Below, one piece after another: positions 1-7,762 of a DNA stretch of 55,210 nt. Numbering within the stretch: the first letter of the stretch is position 1; every line of letters starts with the position of its first letter. Under the pieces are notes generated by a model. It was not told the DNA's origin. It worked only from the letters and a program-made list of their open reading frames with translations, and did not search any database. Made by a program: the position numbers and the translations under genes. The stretch spans positions 1 through 55,210 of IMG/VR virus record IMGVR_UViG_3300049053_000107; one strand, written 5' to 3'. This stretch comes from a virus.

Positions 1-2100
1 CTATTCGAATATTATCGGCTTCTCAGAAATTTCAACGCTTGTTCCGGTTGTTTGCTGAATAGTACCCCCGTCTGTTATGGTGTAAATCTTTACGGTTCTG
101 CCGGGATTGTAGATTGAGGTTTTGCCTATTTCTGAGGGATACCAGGCAACATATTTCTTTGCGGTTCCTAAAGAGTATTCGGCAAGATAAAAAGGCAATT
201 CATGCACCCATTTAGTAAATGAAAAATCCCCCATTATTTCGGCTGCTTTTTGAAGGAAAATGGTTTTTAGCCTTGGATTGAAACTACCGTCAACTAAACC
301 GGATGTACAATAAGGCGCACCACTCCAATTAACGTCCTGCATCATATACCAGCAAACCGTTCTTAGGCCTGTAGCCGCATATTCAAAAGCAGTTCTTAAT
401 TCAAGTATGGCAACAGTCTGGTCAATTGTTTTACCAGGGAGCGGTGCTGGTGTTCCTAAAGATTGCGGATGTATATCGTAACCTGTTTCTGTTTGCCATA
501 TTTCTACCTGTGGGCAAAAGTTTTGCCTTAAATATTCCATCCCGTTTTGAAGTCTTCTTAACTCTGCTTTTTCGGGGGAGACAGCTTTGCTATCCCATAT
601 AACCGGGTAAGGTGGTATAGTTGCGTTATTCTGATAACAGTGATAGTTTATAGCATCGAAGGGAACGTTTATGGACCCATCCGCATTTCTTCCCCTTAAT
701 TGTTCTGCAGCATACAACAGCCCTCGCATATAATAGTAATCTGCGCCGGCAGTTCCGGCCATCACTACTTTCATGGTAGGATCTGCTTTCTTTACAGCAT
801 CATAAACCACGGATAGATTAACTATGTATTGGTAGGCTGTTTGGTAACGGTCGTCTTCCCAATATGCATTGGTTTCGTTATTGTGTTCAATGTAAGTAAG
901 AAGATTTAATCCCGTTTTTTTATCAGGGGTTTTGAGTAGTGCAACATCTACTTTGTTTCGTCCGTACCTGGCTGCGATCTGAAAATAAGTTTCTGCATCT
1001 GCGGTATAGCTTTCTGGTAAGTTAGGATTGCTTGTAGGTGTATTGGTTGGCCTTAATTCCCCTCTCCTTTTTTCTTGCGGCCAAAGTTGCTGTTGCCATA
1101 GTGGAAGTTCTTTAGCATCAAATAAAACTTCTACTCCGGCACCTTTTAAAGCTGTAAGAGCTTTGTCGTAATCCCATCCGCCGGCTGATGTAGGCGCAAA
1201 CTCCCATCTTCCTTGTGCTACTTCAATTCTTTCCTTTTGCACGTATAAGCGGAAGACCCGAAATGCCTTACTGATTATATTCAGCTTTTTAGGATCAACT
1301 TCTGAGTTCACCCATTGGCCATTGATGTTAGGGCCTAGTATATCCCAAATATGACCATTGGCCCCAAGTAAGTTTTTAAAAGGTGTAGTCTTGGGTTGCT
1401 TTAGTTCAGGCAGTTTATACGCACTGTCATAAGTTCCATACGCTTCCAGTTCATTGGGTATTTTATAATTCTTTACCAGCAACCTTATGAAACGAACATT
1501 TGCGTTAATATCGAGCTTAGTCCATTGGCCGTGTGCCTGGCCGTAATATTTGTACAGGTCTATAAATTCAAAAGGCTTTTCCAATGTAGAATAAGAAATG
1601 ATTGTTGCGTTCGCTTCTATATCATCGCCCATTTTATCATAAAACCGGATATAAGAAACTTTTGCTTTTTGATCTTTCGGGAATTCGTATAATATCGGAT
1701 AAGGATAAGCTGTTTTATTTTTACCCCAGCCATCAATTACTGTTTCTTCAATATTGCCATCGATCAATCCATTCAGCCTGTCGTCACCGTTTATATGTTC
1801 CCATAGTTGGAGCGGATACAAAGGAATTTTACCGGTTACAATTACAGGATCAGTAACCGATATCGGTGTCGGTTCAGGCTGCACAACAACTGCAGTAGTT
1901 AATAATCCCGCACCGAATAATATTCTTTTAAATCTTTTTCCATTAGTACTCACAATGCAATTCATGCCATCATCCGGAGTTGTTTTGTCTGCTGCATCGT
2001 ATTTGAAAAACCCCTCTTTGCCCGGGTCGGAAAGAAAATATCTTGTAGTAGTTACAGGTGAAGTAAGTGCTTTTAGTTTAGCTATTGTGGTTGTTGTCAT
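1..2100 (-). CDS. Tail spike-like protein with glycoside hydrolase (clan A-like) domain
   Basis: 699 aa, complete (TAG at 1-3). The N-terminal ~60 residues (TIAKLKALTSP..., DPGKEGFFKYD, STNGKRFKRI) resemble a small module found at the start of Bacteroidota phage tail-spike and pectate-lyase-like proteins, and probably serve as the virion anchor. The rest looks like a (beta/alpha)8 glycosidase: an Asn-Glu pair in EHNNETN (E409) fits the clan-A acid/base, and QTETGYD (E538) fits the nucleophile. A discoidin-like region seems to lie between them and the N-terminus (about residues 90-220). Inferred role: degradation of a surface polysaccharide during adsorption. It follows the endolysin gene by 7 nt. 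A GH39/GH5-like family is plausible, but I cannot assign one. It could also be a host polysaccharidase picked up as cargo. Confidence 0.6.
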   Translation of the reverse strand: MTTTTIAKLKALTSPVTTTRYFLSDPGKEGFFKYDAADKTTPDDGMNCIVSTNGKRFKRILFGAGLLTTAVVVQPEPTPISVTDPVIVTGKIPLYPLQLWEHINGDDRLNGLIDGNIEETVIDGWGKNKTAYPYPILYEFPKDQKAKVSYIRFYDKMGDDIEANATIISYSTLEKPFEFIDLYKYYGQAHGQWTKLDINANVRFIRLLVKNYKIPNELEAYGTYDSAYKLPELKQPKTTPFKNLLGANGHIWDILGPNINGQWVNSEVDPKKLNIISKAFRVFRLYVQKERIEVAQGRWEFAPTSAGGWDYDKALTALKGAGVEVLFDAKELPLWQQQLWPQEKRRGELRPTNTPTSNPNLPESYTADAETYFQIAARYGRNKVDVALLKTPDKKTGLNLLTYIEHNNETNAYWEDDRYQTAYQYIVNLSVVYDAVKKADPTMKVVMAGTAGADYYYMRGLLYAAEQLRGRNADGSINVPFDAINYHCYQNNATIPPYPVIWDSKAVSPEKAELRRLQNGMEYLRQNFCPQVEIWQTETGYDIHPQSLGTPAPLPGKTIDQTVAILELRTAFEYAATGLRTVCWYMMQDVNWSGAPYCTSGLVDGSFNPRLKTIFLQKAAEIMGDFSFTKWVHELPFYLAEYSLGTAKKYVAWYPSEIGKTSIYNPGRTVKIYTITDGGTIQQTTGTSVEISEKPIIFE

Positions 2101-2107
2101 AGATTAG

Positions 2108-2620
2108 TTATTTAGCAGCCTCGAAATGCATCCAATCGTTATCGCGTTCAATGCCGTATGAAAGAAAGTTGTGTGCATAAAAAACATCAATCATTAATTT
2201 GTAGTCAGGTCTTGCGAACCTTGCCGTCTTATGTGTTTCTTTTAGAAGATTTCTTGAGGGGTCAAGATCGATAGCTATAGCCCATGAATGAGTTGATAAA
2301 TACGTATCAGCTAAATCGTAATTCTTTTTTGCTATTGCATTATTATATTTTGTCTCCAAACCTCTTTTTGGCCTATGATTAAAGCAACCACCATAAAGAT
2401 CAATACCCAATTCTTTAAGCCTATCGTAGCCATAAGAACACAAAAGAGCTTCGAATATCTTTTTAAAATCTTCAGCTACTAATTCATGGCATGTTAATTT
2501 GCTTATTGTCTTTTTTAAATCCCAGGCAATCCGCATTTTGTAAGGCAGATCAATTGCAACAAGGTTTTTTACATCACCAGGTTCTCCGTACTTTTTTAAT
2601 ATTTGAGTTGTGTTTAGCAT
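2108..2620 (-). CDS. M15-family peptidase, probable endolysin
   Basis: 170 aa. Zinc-peptidase signature of the M15 (VanY / L-Ala-D-Glu peptidase) group: [13 protein letters not shown] supplies H111 and D118, and DWMHFE supplies H165. The region before it ([12 protein letters not shown]) matches the usual GG..R/P.R segment of phage M15 lysins. The length is typical of a single-domain enzyme without a cell-wall-binding domain, as in Gram-negative phages. There is no signal peptide, so delivery would need a holin; membrane protein genes suited to that lie directly upstream in the operon. Expected to cleave peptide cross-links in the periplasm at the end of the lytic cycle. Confidence 0.8.
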   Translation of the reverse strand: MLNTTQILKKYGEPGDVKNLVAIDLPYKMRIAWDLKKTISKLTCHELVAEDFKKIFEALLCSYGYDRLKELGIDLYGGCFNHRPKRGLETKYNNAIAKKNYDLADTYLSTHSWAIAIDLDPSRNLLKETHKTARFARPDYKLMIDVFYAHNFLSYGIERDNDWMHFEAAK

Positions 2621-2632
2621 ATTCCTTTGTAT

Positions 2633-2875
2633 TTATCTGGTATCCTTTCCATAAGGTGCAGTGTTTTTAAACTTCTGATCCCTGAACTCAGGGTTTTTTA
2701 ATTTAAATTCAAGTGTTACATAAGCCAATACCTTTATCAACGCATCAAAGCCAATCCTTGCATTTCGCTTACTCTCATAAGTTTTTTGAGAGCTTACTAA
2801 TTGCTTTCCATTGTCTGCAGTAACAGTGAAATACCATTTACCATTTTTCGTTTTTTTGTATTGTACGCTGTTCAT
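2633..2875 (-). CDS. DUF1508 (YegP-like) small protein
   Basis: 80 aa. The pattern NGKWYFTVTADNGKQLVSSQ followed by YESKRNARIGFDAL matches the DUF1508 repeat (a small alpha/beta fold with W-F-x-v and S-x-Y-x-sk...a). Function of the family is unknown; single copies occur in many phages and bacteria. It overlaps the next upstream gene by 4 nt (ATGA-type coupling), so it is part of the lysis-side operon. Confidence 0.7.
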   Translation of the reverse strand: MNSVQYKKTKNGKWYFTVTADNGKQLVSSQKTYESKRNARIGFDALIKVLAYVTLEFKLKNPEFRDQKFKNTAPYGKDTR

Positions 2876-3231
2876 ACAAAGAAGTTTAGAACTACAATGA
2901 TTATAAAATAGATTGCCTTTGGAGTTAAGCCGTCTATTCCGAAAACTTTATTCTCTACTTTATCTGCTATGCTTTTTGGATTTTTTGGAACATAGTTAAT
3001 CGGTAAGCCTCTCATTAAGTTCAGCATCATATCAAAAAACAACCTTGCTATAAACGGAAGTGTAGCTACTAAAATCCAGTTCTTTGTTATCAGGTACACA
3101 GCAATCCAGCAAGCGATATGCACAAGCCCGTTTAGGGCATGATATACCCGTTTATCCGCTATGATAACACGGTAATTGACGTATGCTAAAGCAGTACAGA
3201 TAAACAGGTATATTAATTCGAAGAGCCTCAT
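2872..3231 (-). CDS. Small integral membrane protein
   Basis: 119 aa with three to four hydrophobic segments (about residues 4-22, 30-50, 52-66 and 104-118) and a short polar loop with charged residues around 75-100. No recognised domain. It overlaps both neighbours by 4 nt. Its position between the endolysin and other membrane proteins suggests a role in lysis or superinfection exclusion, but nothing in the sequence proves this. Confidence 0.6.
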   Translation of the reverse strand: MRLFELIYLFICTALAYVNYRVIIADKRVYHALNGLVHIACWIAVYLITKNWILVATLPFIARLFFDMMLNLMRGLPINYVPKNPKSIADKVENKVFGIDGLTPKAIYFIIIVVLNFFV

Positions 3232-3557
3232 TTGTCTATACCGAAATAATCAAAGTTGAATCCGCATGCTGCACAGATACCCAAAGCCAATAGTATAGCA
3301 AAGCCAAGTATGTAGATAGCCTTACCGGATTCGTTTTTGATTGCCAGATAAAGTGCGCCATAAGACGCAGCTATTAACAGGAATCCCAAAAGGTTCATGA
3401 AGAAACTTGCCCTGCGTGCGAAGTCATGCAGATCGGTATCGAACACAAATAAGAGAAGTAGAATAATGGTGTACACAAATGCACTTCCATAGATCCACTT
3501 TGTTTTGTTTTTTTCATCTGCGGCTCCCATAGAGCCTTTACGAAATTCTGTTGCCAT
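3228..3557 (-). CDS. Small integral membrane protein
   Basis: 109 aa with three hydrophobic stretches (about residues 23-40, 51-70 and 79-99) after a hydrophilic N-terminus rich in K/E. Family not recognised. It is translationally coupled (4-nt overlap) to the 119-aa membrane protein, and the two may act together. Candidate accessory lysis or immunity protein by context only. Confidence 0.55.
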   Translation of the reverse strand: MATEFRKGSMGAADEKNKTKWIYGSAFVYTIILLLLFVFDTDLHDFARRASFFMNLLGFLLIAASYGALYLAIKNESGKAIYILGFAILLALGICAACGFNFDYFGIDK

Positions 3558-3562
3558 AAATT

Positions 3563-3949
3563 TTATTTAATTATTAATAGATACGCCAGCCCACCACTTA
3601 CAATAATTCCTGAAATGGTTGCCAGCATTGTTTTACGTTTTTGTTTTTTAATAGCTCTTGTCAAATCGTTCACTTGCATCTGATACGTAGATATTCTTAA
3701 ATCGAGAGTGCTTACATGGTTAGTGAGGTTTGAAATTGATGTACGTTGAGAGCTTACGATGTTTTTCAGGTCAATTACTTCCTCTTTTGTTACTTCATGC
3801 TCCATGCTATCAGCCTTCAGGTTTTCAAGTCTTGTAAGCACCCTTATTGCATCTGATCTTTTTAAAACAACGGTATCAGTTTGACTGAAAGCCCTTGCGT
3901 ATATCGTCGTTATTAAAATCAGGAGAATTAATTTTTTGAACATTCTCAT
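3563..3949 (-). CDS. Exported coiled-coil protein with C-terminal membrane segment (spanin candidate)
   Basis: 128 aa. N-terminal signal peptide (MRMFKKLILLILITTIYA, with a likely cut before Q in AFSQ), a heptad-like helical region from about 30 to 100, and a hydrophobic C-terminal helix (ATISGIIVSGGLAYLLII). This topology (exported N-terminus, coiled coil, C-terminal anchor) is that of single-protein spanins, but there is no lipobox cysteine. The gene starts inside the 3' end of the next upstream gene, out of frame, with a 74-nt overlap similar to the Rz/Rz1 arrangement. Spanin role is inferred. Confidence 0.5.
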   Translation of the reverse strand: MRMFKKLILLILITTIYARAFSQTDTVVLKRSDAIRVLTRLENLKADSMEHEVTKEEVIDLKNIVSSQRTSISNLTNHVSTLDLRISTYQMQVNDLTRAIKKQKRKTMLATISGIIVSGGLAYLLIIK

Positions 3950-4247
3950 CTCTTTTTTGTTGAATAACTATAACCCTGTCCTTTCTATCTGCACTTTTTT
4001 TATCGTAATCTTTAGTCAGGCTATCAATTACAAAAGCGTCTCTTTTTATTTGTTCCTTTTGTTGGTTGCTTAACTCATTCATTTGCTTTTGCAAATCATT
4101 ATAATTGCGGTTACTCTGCTTTATTTCTCTTATACTCCAACCTGCAAAAACAAGTATCAATGCAAAAACCACAACGATCACTATTACCAATCGCTTAATA
4201 GTAACATATCCTTTCGCCCATGCAGGTATTTTACTTGTTGCTGGCAT
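3876..4247 (-). CDS. Inner-membrane coiled-coil protein (i-spanin/Rz-like candidate)
   Basis: 123 aa. A short cytosolic N-terminus, one transmembrane helix (about 19-40, VIVIVVVFALILVFAGW), then a polar Q/N/K-rich periplasmic helix (SNRNYNDLQKQMNELSNQQK and onward). This is the architecture of Rz-type inner-membrane spanin subunits. Its 3' end overlaps the exported coiled-coil gene by 74 nt in another reading frame, and its start overlaps the holin-like gene by 17 nt. Family membership cannot be shown by eye; the call rests on topology and gene order. Confidence 0.5.
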   Translation of the reverse strand: MPATSKIPAWAKGYVTIKRLVIVIVVVFALILVFAGWSIREIKQSNRNYNDLQKQMNELSNQQKEQIKRDAFVIDSLTKDYDKKSADRKDRVIVIQQKRDENVQKINSPDFNNDDIRKGFQSN

Positions 4248-4653
4248 CTTCCCTGATTTGTTCCAACACTTCTTTATTTTTCTTCGTTAATGGTATATCA
4301 TCTGCAACGTTTGTTTTTGCATCGATAATATTTCTCAACCTTTTGTCTGCTACTGAAAAAGCTAGCATAAATATTGAACTGCCAGATATGCCAACAAAGA
4401 AGAATAACCACTTGACGAGTTTTGCAACACTTGGCTTCAATCCTATTAATTCGTCTAATCCGACAATTAACATACATACGCAGATGAAGTTTCCAAGGAT
4501 AACCGGCCACTCATCCTGTATGAATTGGGCAAATGAAAAGGGCATATTTGCAGCTTTAGCCTTTCTTTTAAGGCTTATAACTTTTATTACAAATACATGG
4601 AACAATATCCCAAGTATGCCCGGTGTCAGAATATGGTTTAATACATTTTGCAT
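4231..4653 (-). CDS. Putative holin-like membrane protein
   Basis: 140 aa with hydrophobic segments near 8-26, 50-66 and 82-101, then a charged C-terminal tail (KKNKEVLEQIREDASNK). Size, topology and the position upstream of spanin-like genes and an M15 lysin fit a holin, but there is no family-specific motif. Other membrane proteins of this cluster could equally be the holin. Confidence 0.45.
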   Translation of the reverse strand: MQNVLNHILTPGILGILFHVFVIKVISLKRKAKAANMPFSFAQFIQDEWPVILGNFICVCMLIVGLDELIGLKPSVAKLVKWLFFFVGISGSSIFMLAFSVADKRLRNIIDAKTNVADDIPLTKKNKEVLEQIREDASNK

Positions 4654-4681
4654 ATAGTGTGTTTTTTATTTTTTAAATATT

Positions 4682-5086
4682 TTAAGTCGGTCTTCTTCCA
4701 TCCCTCTTTAACCTTGAAACTTCAATTCTCAATTGCTCTACCTCTGAAGTACAAGTCCTGTTATTTTCTTGTTCCTTGTTTAACAATGCTTCCAATGATG
4801 CCAATTGAGTGCGAAGGCCAATGATTATTTTTTGAGCCTCCTCCAATTGTTTTTTTGTCTGTTCGCATTCTTCGTCCAAATGTTTTATAATTAAATCCTG
4901 TCGTTCAAAAACATCTAGTTTGCCCCTTAGTGTTATTTCTTTAGCCTCAGCTTTCATTTTTTCTGCCTTGGCTAAATCTTCTGGTCTATGTCTTACCCAG
5001 CGTATTATTTCACGGACAATAGCCCACAATCCAGCGCCAATTACACCACTGCCAATAATTTTCAAAAGGGCTACCCAATTTTCCAT
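4682..5086 (-). CDS. Membrane-anchored coiled-coil protein
   Basis: 134 aa. One N-terminal transmembrane helix (about 6-24), then a long E/K/L/Q-rich coiled coil to the end (for example DEECEQTKKQLEEAQKII). No catalytic motif. Its stop overlaps nothing; its start overlaps the stop of the upstream membrane gene by 1 nt. Might be a spanin-type or scaffold-like envelope protein; function unknown. Confidence 0.55.
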   Translation of the reverse strand: MENWVALLKIIGSGVIGAGLWAIVREIIRWVRHRPEDLAKAEKMKAEAKEITLRGKLDVFERQDLIIKHLDEECEQTKKQLEEAQKIIIGLRTQLASLEALLNKEQENNRTCTSEVEQLRIEVSRLKRDGRRPT

Positions 5087-5481
5087 TATCTGTTATTGCG
5101 GACATTTATTTTGTTTTCATGTTCTTTTACATTATCCAACCGCTCCTTTGTTTCTTGTATGTCTCTATCAATGGTGTCAAGAGTTTTTATCCTCTTCAAT
5201 TCTCTTATAGCTATTGGGATCAGAGCAACACACAACAAACCAGTTGCACCGGCTAAATTTTTAATAATCCCATCCCATAAGTATAGAGAAGGAAACCAAT
5301 CTTCAAACACACCAAAGGCCCTGCTAATTCCACTTAGTAGAAAACAAGCGCTATATAAATAAGCTATCCTTCTGCGATACGGAAGATCCCCATGCTTGGA
5401 ATAAATAAGACCAACGCAACCCATTATTATAAAACTGATCGCCATTAAAACGCCTCCTGATATGTTTAAAAAGTCAGACAT
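5086..5481 (-). CDS. Membrane protein with cytosolic helical tail
   Basis: 131 aa with three transmembrane stretches (about 8-26, 41-56 and 75-93), followed by a charged helical tail (ELKRIKTLDTIDRDIQETKE). The membrane part recalls small three-helix sensor-like modules attached to kinases in other bacteria, here without any catalytic domain. Unknown function; belongs to the membrane-protein run 2.9-5.5 kb. Confidence 0.55.
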   Translation of the reverse strand: MSDFLNISGGVLMAISFIIMGCVGLIYSKHGDLPYRRRIAYLYSACFLLSGISRAFGVFEDWFPSLYLWDGIIKNLAGATGLLCVALIPIAIRELKRIKTLDTIDRDIQETKERLDNVKEHENKINVRNNR

Positions 5482-5485
5482 GTCA

Positions 5486-6367
5486 TTACCAGTATTTTAC
5501 TCCTTTCACGGTTAACCGTTTCTTTATTATCAAGTTCTCAGGATTAATAAAGTTGTAAGGTGCTACACCACTGCCCAATACTTTTACAGGTGCACTAGCA
5601 TAGCATTTTGTAAGAAAATAAAAAGGCATCCTTGCCGAATAGCTTCCACTACCACCAATAGAATAAACAGAGGATTCAAAAAGCACGTTATCAAATTTTA
5701 TAAAACTTCCATCATTAGGGGAGTAGTCGAAATAAGCAAAGCCGTCTAAACTTTGCCCTGTGCTTTTTAATCTTGTATTTGTAACCGTAATTTTACCGCT
5801 TCCTGTTTCTAATCCGAAATAGTTAACTCCGTATAAAAAAGAATTTTGAATATCTACAGTAGCGCCATAAACAGCAACCGCACTATTAAGAGTAGAAGTA
5901 ATGTTTCCTTTGACCCTTACAGTGTTTAAAAAATCGGTGTAAGAAGAAGCCATAATACCATAGCCACCCGATTTAATAGTTCCTTCAAAATTTAAATTGC
6001 AGTAAGGCCCGTTTAATCTTATGCCTTCCTGATCTGCCTCAATAGATACGTTTCTACAAGTGATGTTTCCTACAGCTTCTATGCCCCTTCCGTTCGGATC
6101 GGTAGAAAATATTTTAATATTTTCCAGTGTCAAATCTGATGAAGGATAAAAAGCAATACCGCCTCCTTTTACTATAATTATTCCGTTCTTTATTGTGCCT
6201 CCTTTAGTAATAGCCACTTCACCAAAAGGAACATTGTAGCTAATTGTATCGCCTCCTAAATCCCATACGTCCGTAGTAATACTAGACAGCACTTCCTCTA
6301 TTTGCGGTTTTTCTATTTCCTTAGTGCAGGAAAGTAGAATTATTAATATTGGTATGTACTTTTTCAT
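5486..6367 (-). CDS. Lipoprotein with parallel beta-helix-like repeats
   Basis: 293 aa. The N-terminus (MKKYIPILIILLSCTKE) carries a lipobox-like LLSC, so the protein would be exported and lipidated at C14. The remainder has repeated short beta-strand units rich in N, G, I and V (for example ENIKIFSTDPNGRGIEAVGN, then ITCRNVSIEADQEGIRL), typical of right-handed beta helices in phage spikes and pectin-lyase-like proteins. It sits among fibre-like genes. Possibly an accessory fibre or a surface decoration protein; the lipoprotein signal is unusual for a virion protein. Confidence 0.55.
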   Translation of the reverse strand: MKKYIPILIILLSCTKEIEKPQIEEVLSSITTDVWDLGGDTISYNVPFGEVAITKGGTIKNGIIIVKGGGIAFYPSSDLTLENIKIFSTDPNGRGIEAVGNITCRNVSIEADQEGIRLNGPYCNLNFEGTIKSGGYGIMASSYTDFLNTVRVKGNITSTLNSAVAVYGATVDIQNSFLYGVNYFGLETGSGKITVTNTRLKSTGQSLDGFAYFDYSPNDGSFIKFDNVLFESSVYSIGGSGSYSARMPFYFLTKCYASAPVKVLGSGVAPYNFINPENLIIKKRLTVKGVKYW

Positions 6368-6369
6368 AA

Positions 6370-7527
6370 TTATTGCGCAAGCCTGTACCTTAATACAGAA
6401 CCTATTTTTACTGTGCTTGTTCCTGATGTGATTTTTAAATGTTGTAATGAAATATTTGCTGTTCCGCTACCCCTCGTCAACACGTAGCCCTTGAAGGTTA
6501 CAATACCGCTAGAAGAAGACGTGGTTAAAAATGTACCTACTGCTGTTCCAGATACCGCTTGCGTGACAGATGTTGCGGCATTAGTTGTGGTAGTACCTGA
6601 TACCAACATAAATACTTCCGAAGCTCCACCCGAACCGCCTGCTGTAATAGCATACTGCGTACCCGTAGAAACGTTTGAAGTGGTTACATATAAAACGACT
6701 TCTACTTCGTAAAGGGTTGCGTTTGTAAGCGTACCAGAAACCAGACCTGTAACATCTACTAAAACTTGTCCGGTAGTAGTTGCATTCGATCCGCTTACTC
6801 TTAAAGCTGTCCAGCCGCCTGTATTAGTAGATACTGTTTGTTTTAAAGCAAGTGCATCGAATACCGCATTTTGAGAAGGTGCTATAGCTGTAGTGCCATC
6901 GTTTATTGCGTCTGCTACTTTTGCGTCTATTGTTGTTTGCAGGCTCGTTCCTCCAACCGTTGGCATATTTGTGCTTTCTATATCAGTAGCCCAAACTTTC
7001 GTGGCTCTTGCGCCTGTAGCACCAATCGAACCGGGGGTTAATAAATCCGACCCGCCTAAAGTAAGATTACCTGTTACGTTTCCAGAGCCGTTAAAATTCT
7101 GGCCCCAAATAGTACGAGTAGTTGTTAGTGTTGCTGCGCTACCTGTGGTATTTTGATTGAATGTTGGAAATGTATTTGTGCCGCTTGATAAATCTTTATT
7201 TGTGAGTACTAATGTATTAGTAGTATTTGCCCACTTAGTAACATCAATAGAAATTAAATTGCTTGCTAAATCAAAGTCTGCTGCATCAAAAGAATTGAAT
7301 CGTAAATCGACTCCTGATTTTGTAGAGTAGTTTGCAAGACCACCGCCTAAGTTAGATGCTGTATTTGTTTCTCCTGAACCTCCTGCACCTGTAGGCCAAT
7401 AACTTAACTTATATAAGCGGCCTAAATAAAAAACAGCCGGTTTATAAGTAGTAGTATCTAATACAACCGTCTGAGAAAAACAGGTTATAGATGCTAAAGT
7501 GAGTAGTAAGAAAAATATTTTTTTCAT
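6370..7527 (-). CDS. Tail fibre-like protein with N-terminal signal peptide
   Basis: 385 aa. Low-complexity G/S/T/N-rich fibre-like sequence with segments common in phage fibres (GSGNVTGNLTLGGSDLLTPG, VGGTSLQTTIDAKVADAIND). The first ~19 residues (MKKIFFLLLTLASITCFSQ) form a typical Sec signal with Q next to the cleavage site, as is common in Bacteroidota. Follows the zinc-ribbon/SGNH pair and precedes the beta-helix lipoprotein by 2 nt. Probably a side-fibre subunit or an exported fibre-like protein; receptor unknown. Confidence 0.6.
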   Translation of the reverse strand: MKKIFFLLLTLASITCFSQTVVLDTTTYKPAVFYLGRLYKLSYWPTGAGGSGETNTASNLGGGLANYSTKSGVDLRFNSFDAADFDLASNLISIDVTKWANTTNTLVLTNKDLSSGTNTFPTFNQNTTGSAATLTTTRTIWGQNFNGSGNVTGNLTLGGSDLLTPGSIGATGARATKVWATDIESTNMPTVGGTSLQTTIDAKVADAINDGTTAIAPSQNAVFDALALKQTVSTNTGGWTALRVSGSNATTTGQVLVDVTGLVSGTLTNATLYEVEVVLYVTTSNVSTGTQYAITAGGSGGASEVFMLVSGTTTTNAATSVTQAVSGTAVGTFLTTSSSSGIVTFKGYVLTRGSGTANISLQHLKITSGTSTVKIGSVLRYRLAQ

Positions 7528-7540
7528 CTTATTTTAGAGT

Positions 7541-7762
7541 ATGTTTTTAAAGCTGATTCGTTCCATAATTAATCTTTTTAAACCCCTCAAAGACCTTCCT
7601 ATTACTTGCCCTCGATGCAACTCCGTTTTGAAAGAAGGAAAGATGGATGAACCTATCTATTGCGAACATTGCAACGTGACCTTTTTCCCTACCTACGATT
7701 TCAATATTCATAATGATTCAATTACTATTAATCTTTCAAAATCCAAATACGGCAAGCATTAA
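7541..7762 (+). CDS. Small zinc-ribbon protein, inserted on the opposite strand
   Basis: 73 aa on the plus strand, fitting exactly between two minus-strand structural genes: it starts 13 nt after the fibre gene's start codon, and its stop overlaps the SGNH gene's stop by 4 nt. Two Cys pairs (TCPRC and YCEHC, about 19 residues apart) form a zinc-ribbon pattern, preceded by a basic amphipathic N-terminus (FLKLIRSIINLFKPLK). The position against the operon direction is typical of a moron-type cargo gene that could be expressed in the lysogen. No function recognised, and no clear promoter seen upstream. Confidence 0.6.
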   Translation: MFLKLIRSIINLFKPLKDLPITCPRCNSVLKEGKMDEPIYCEHCNVTFFPTYDFNIHNDSITINLSKSKYGKH

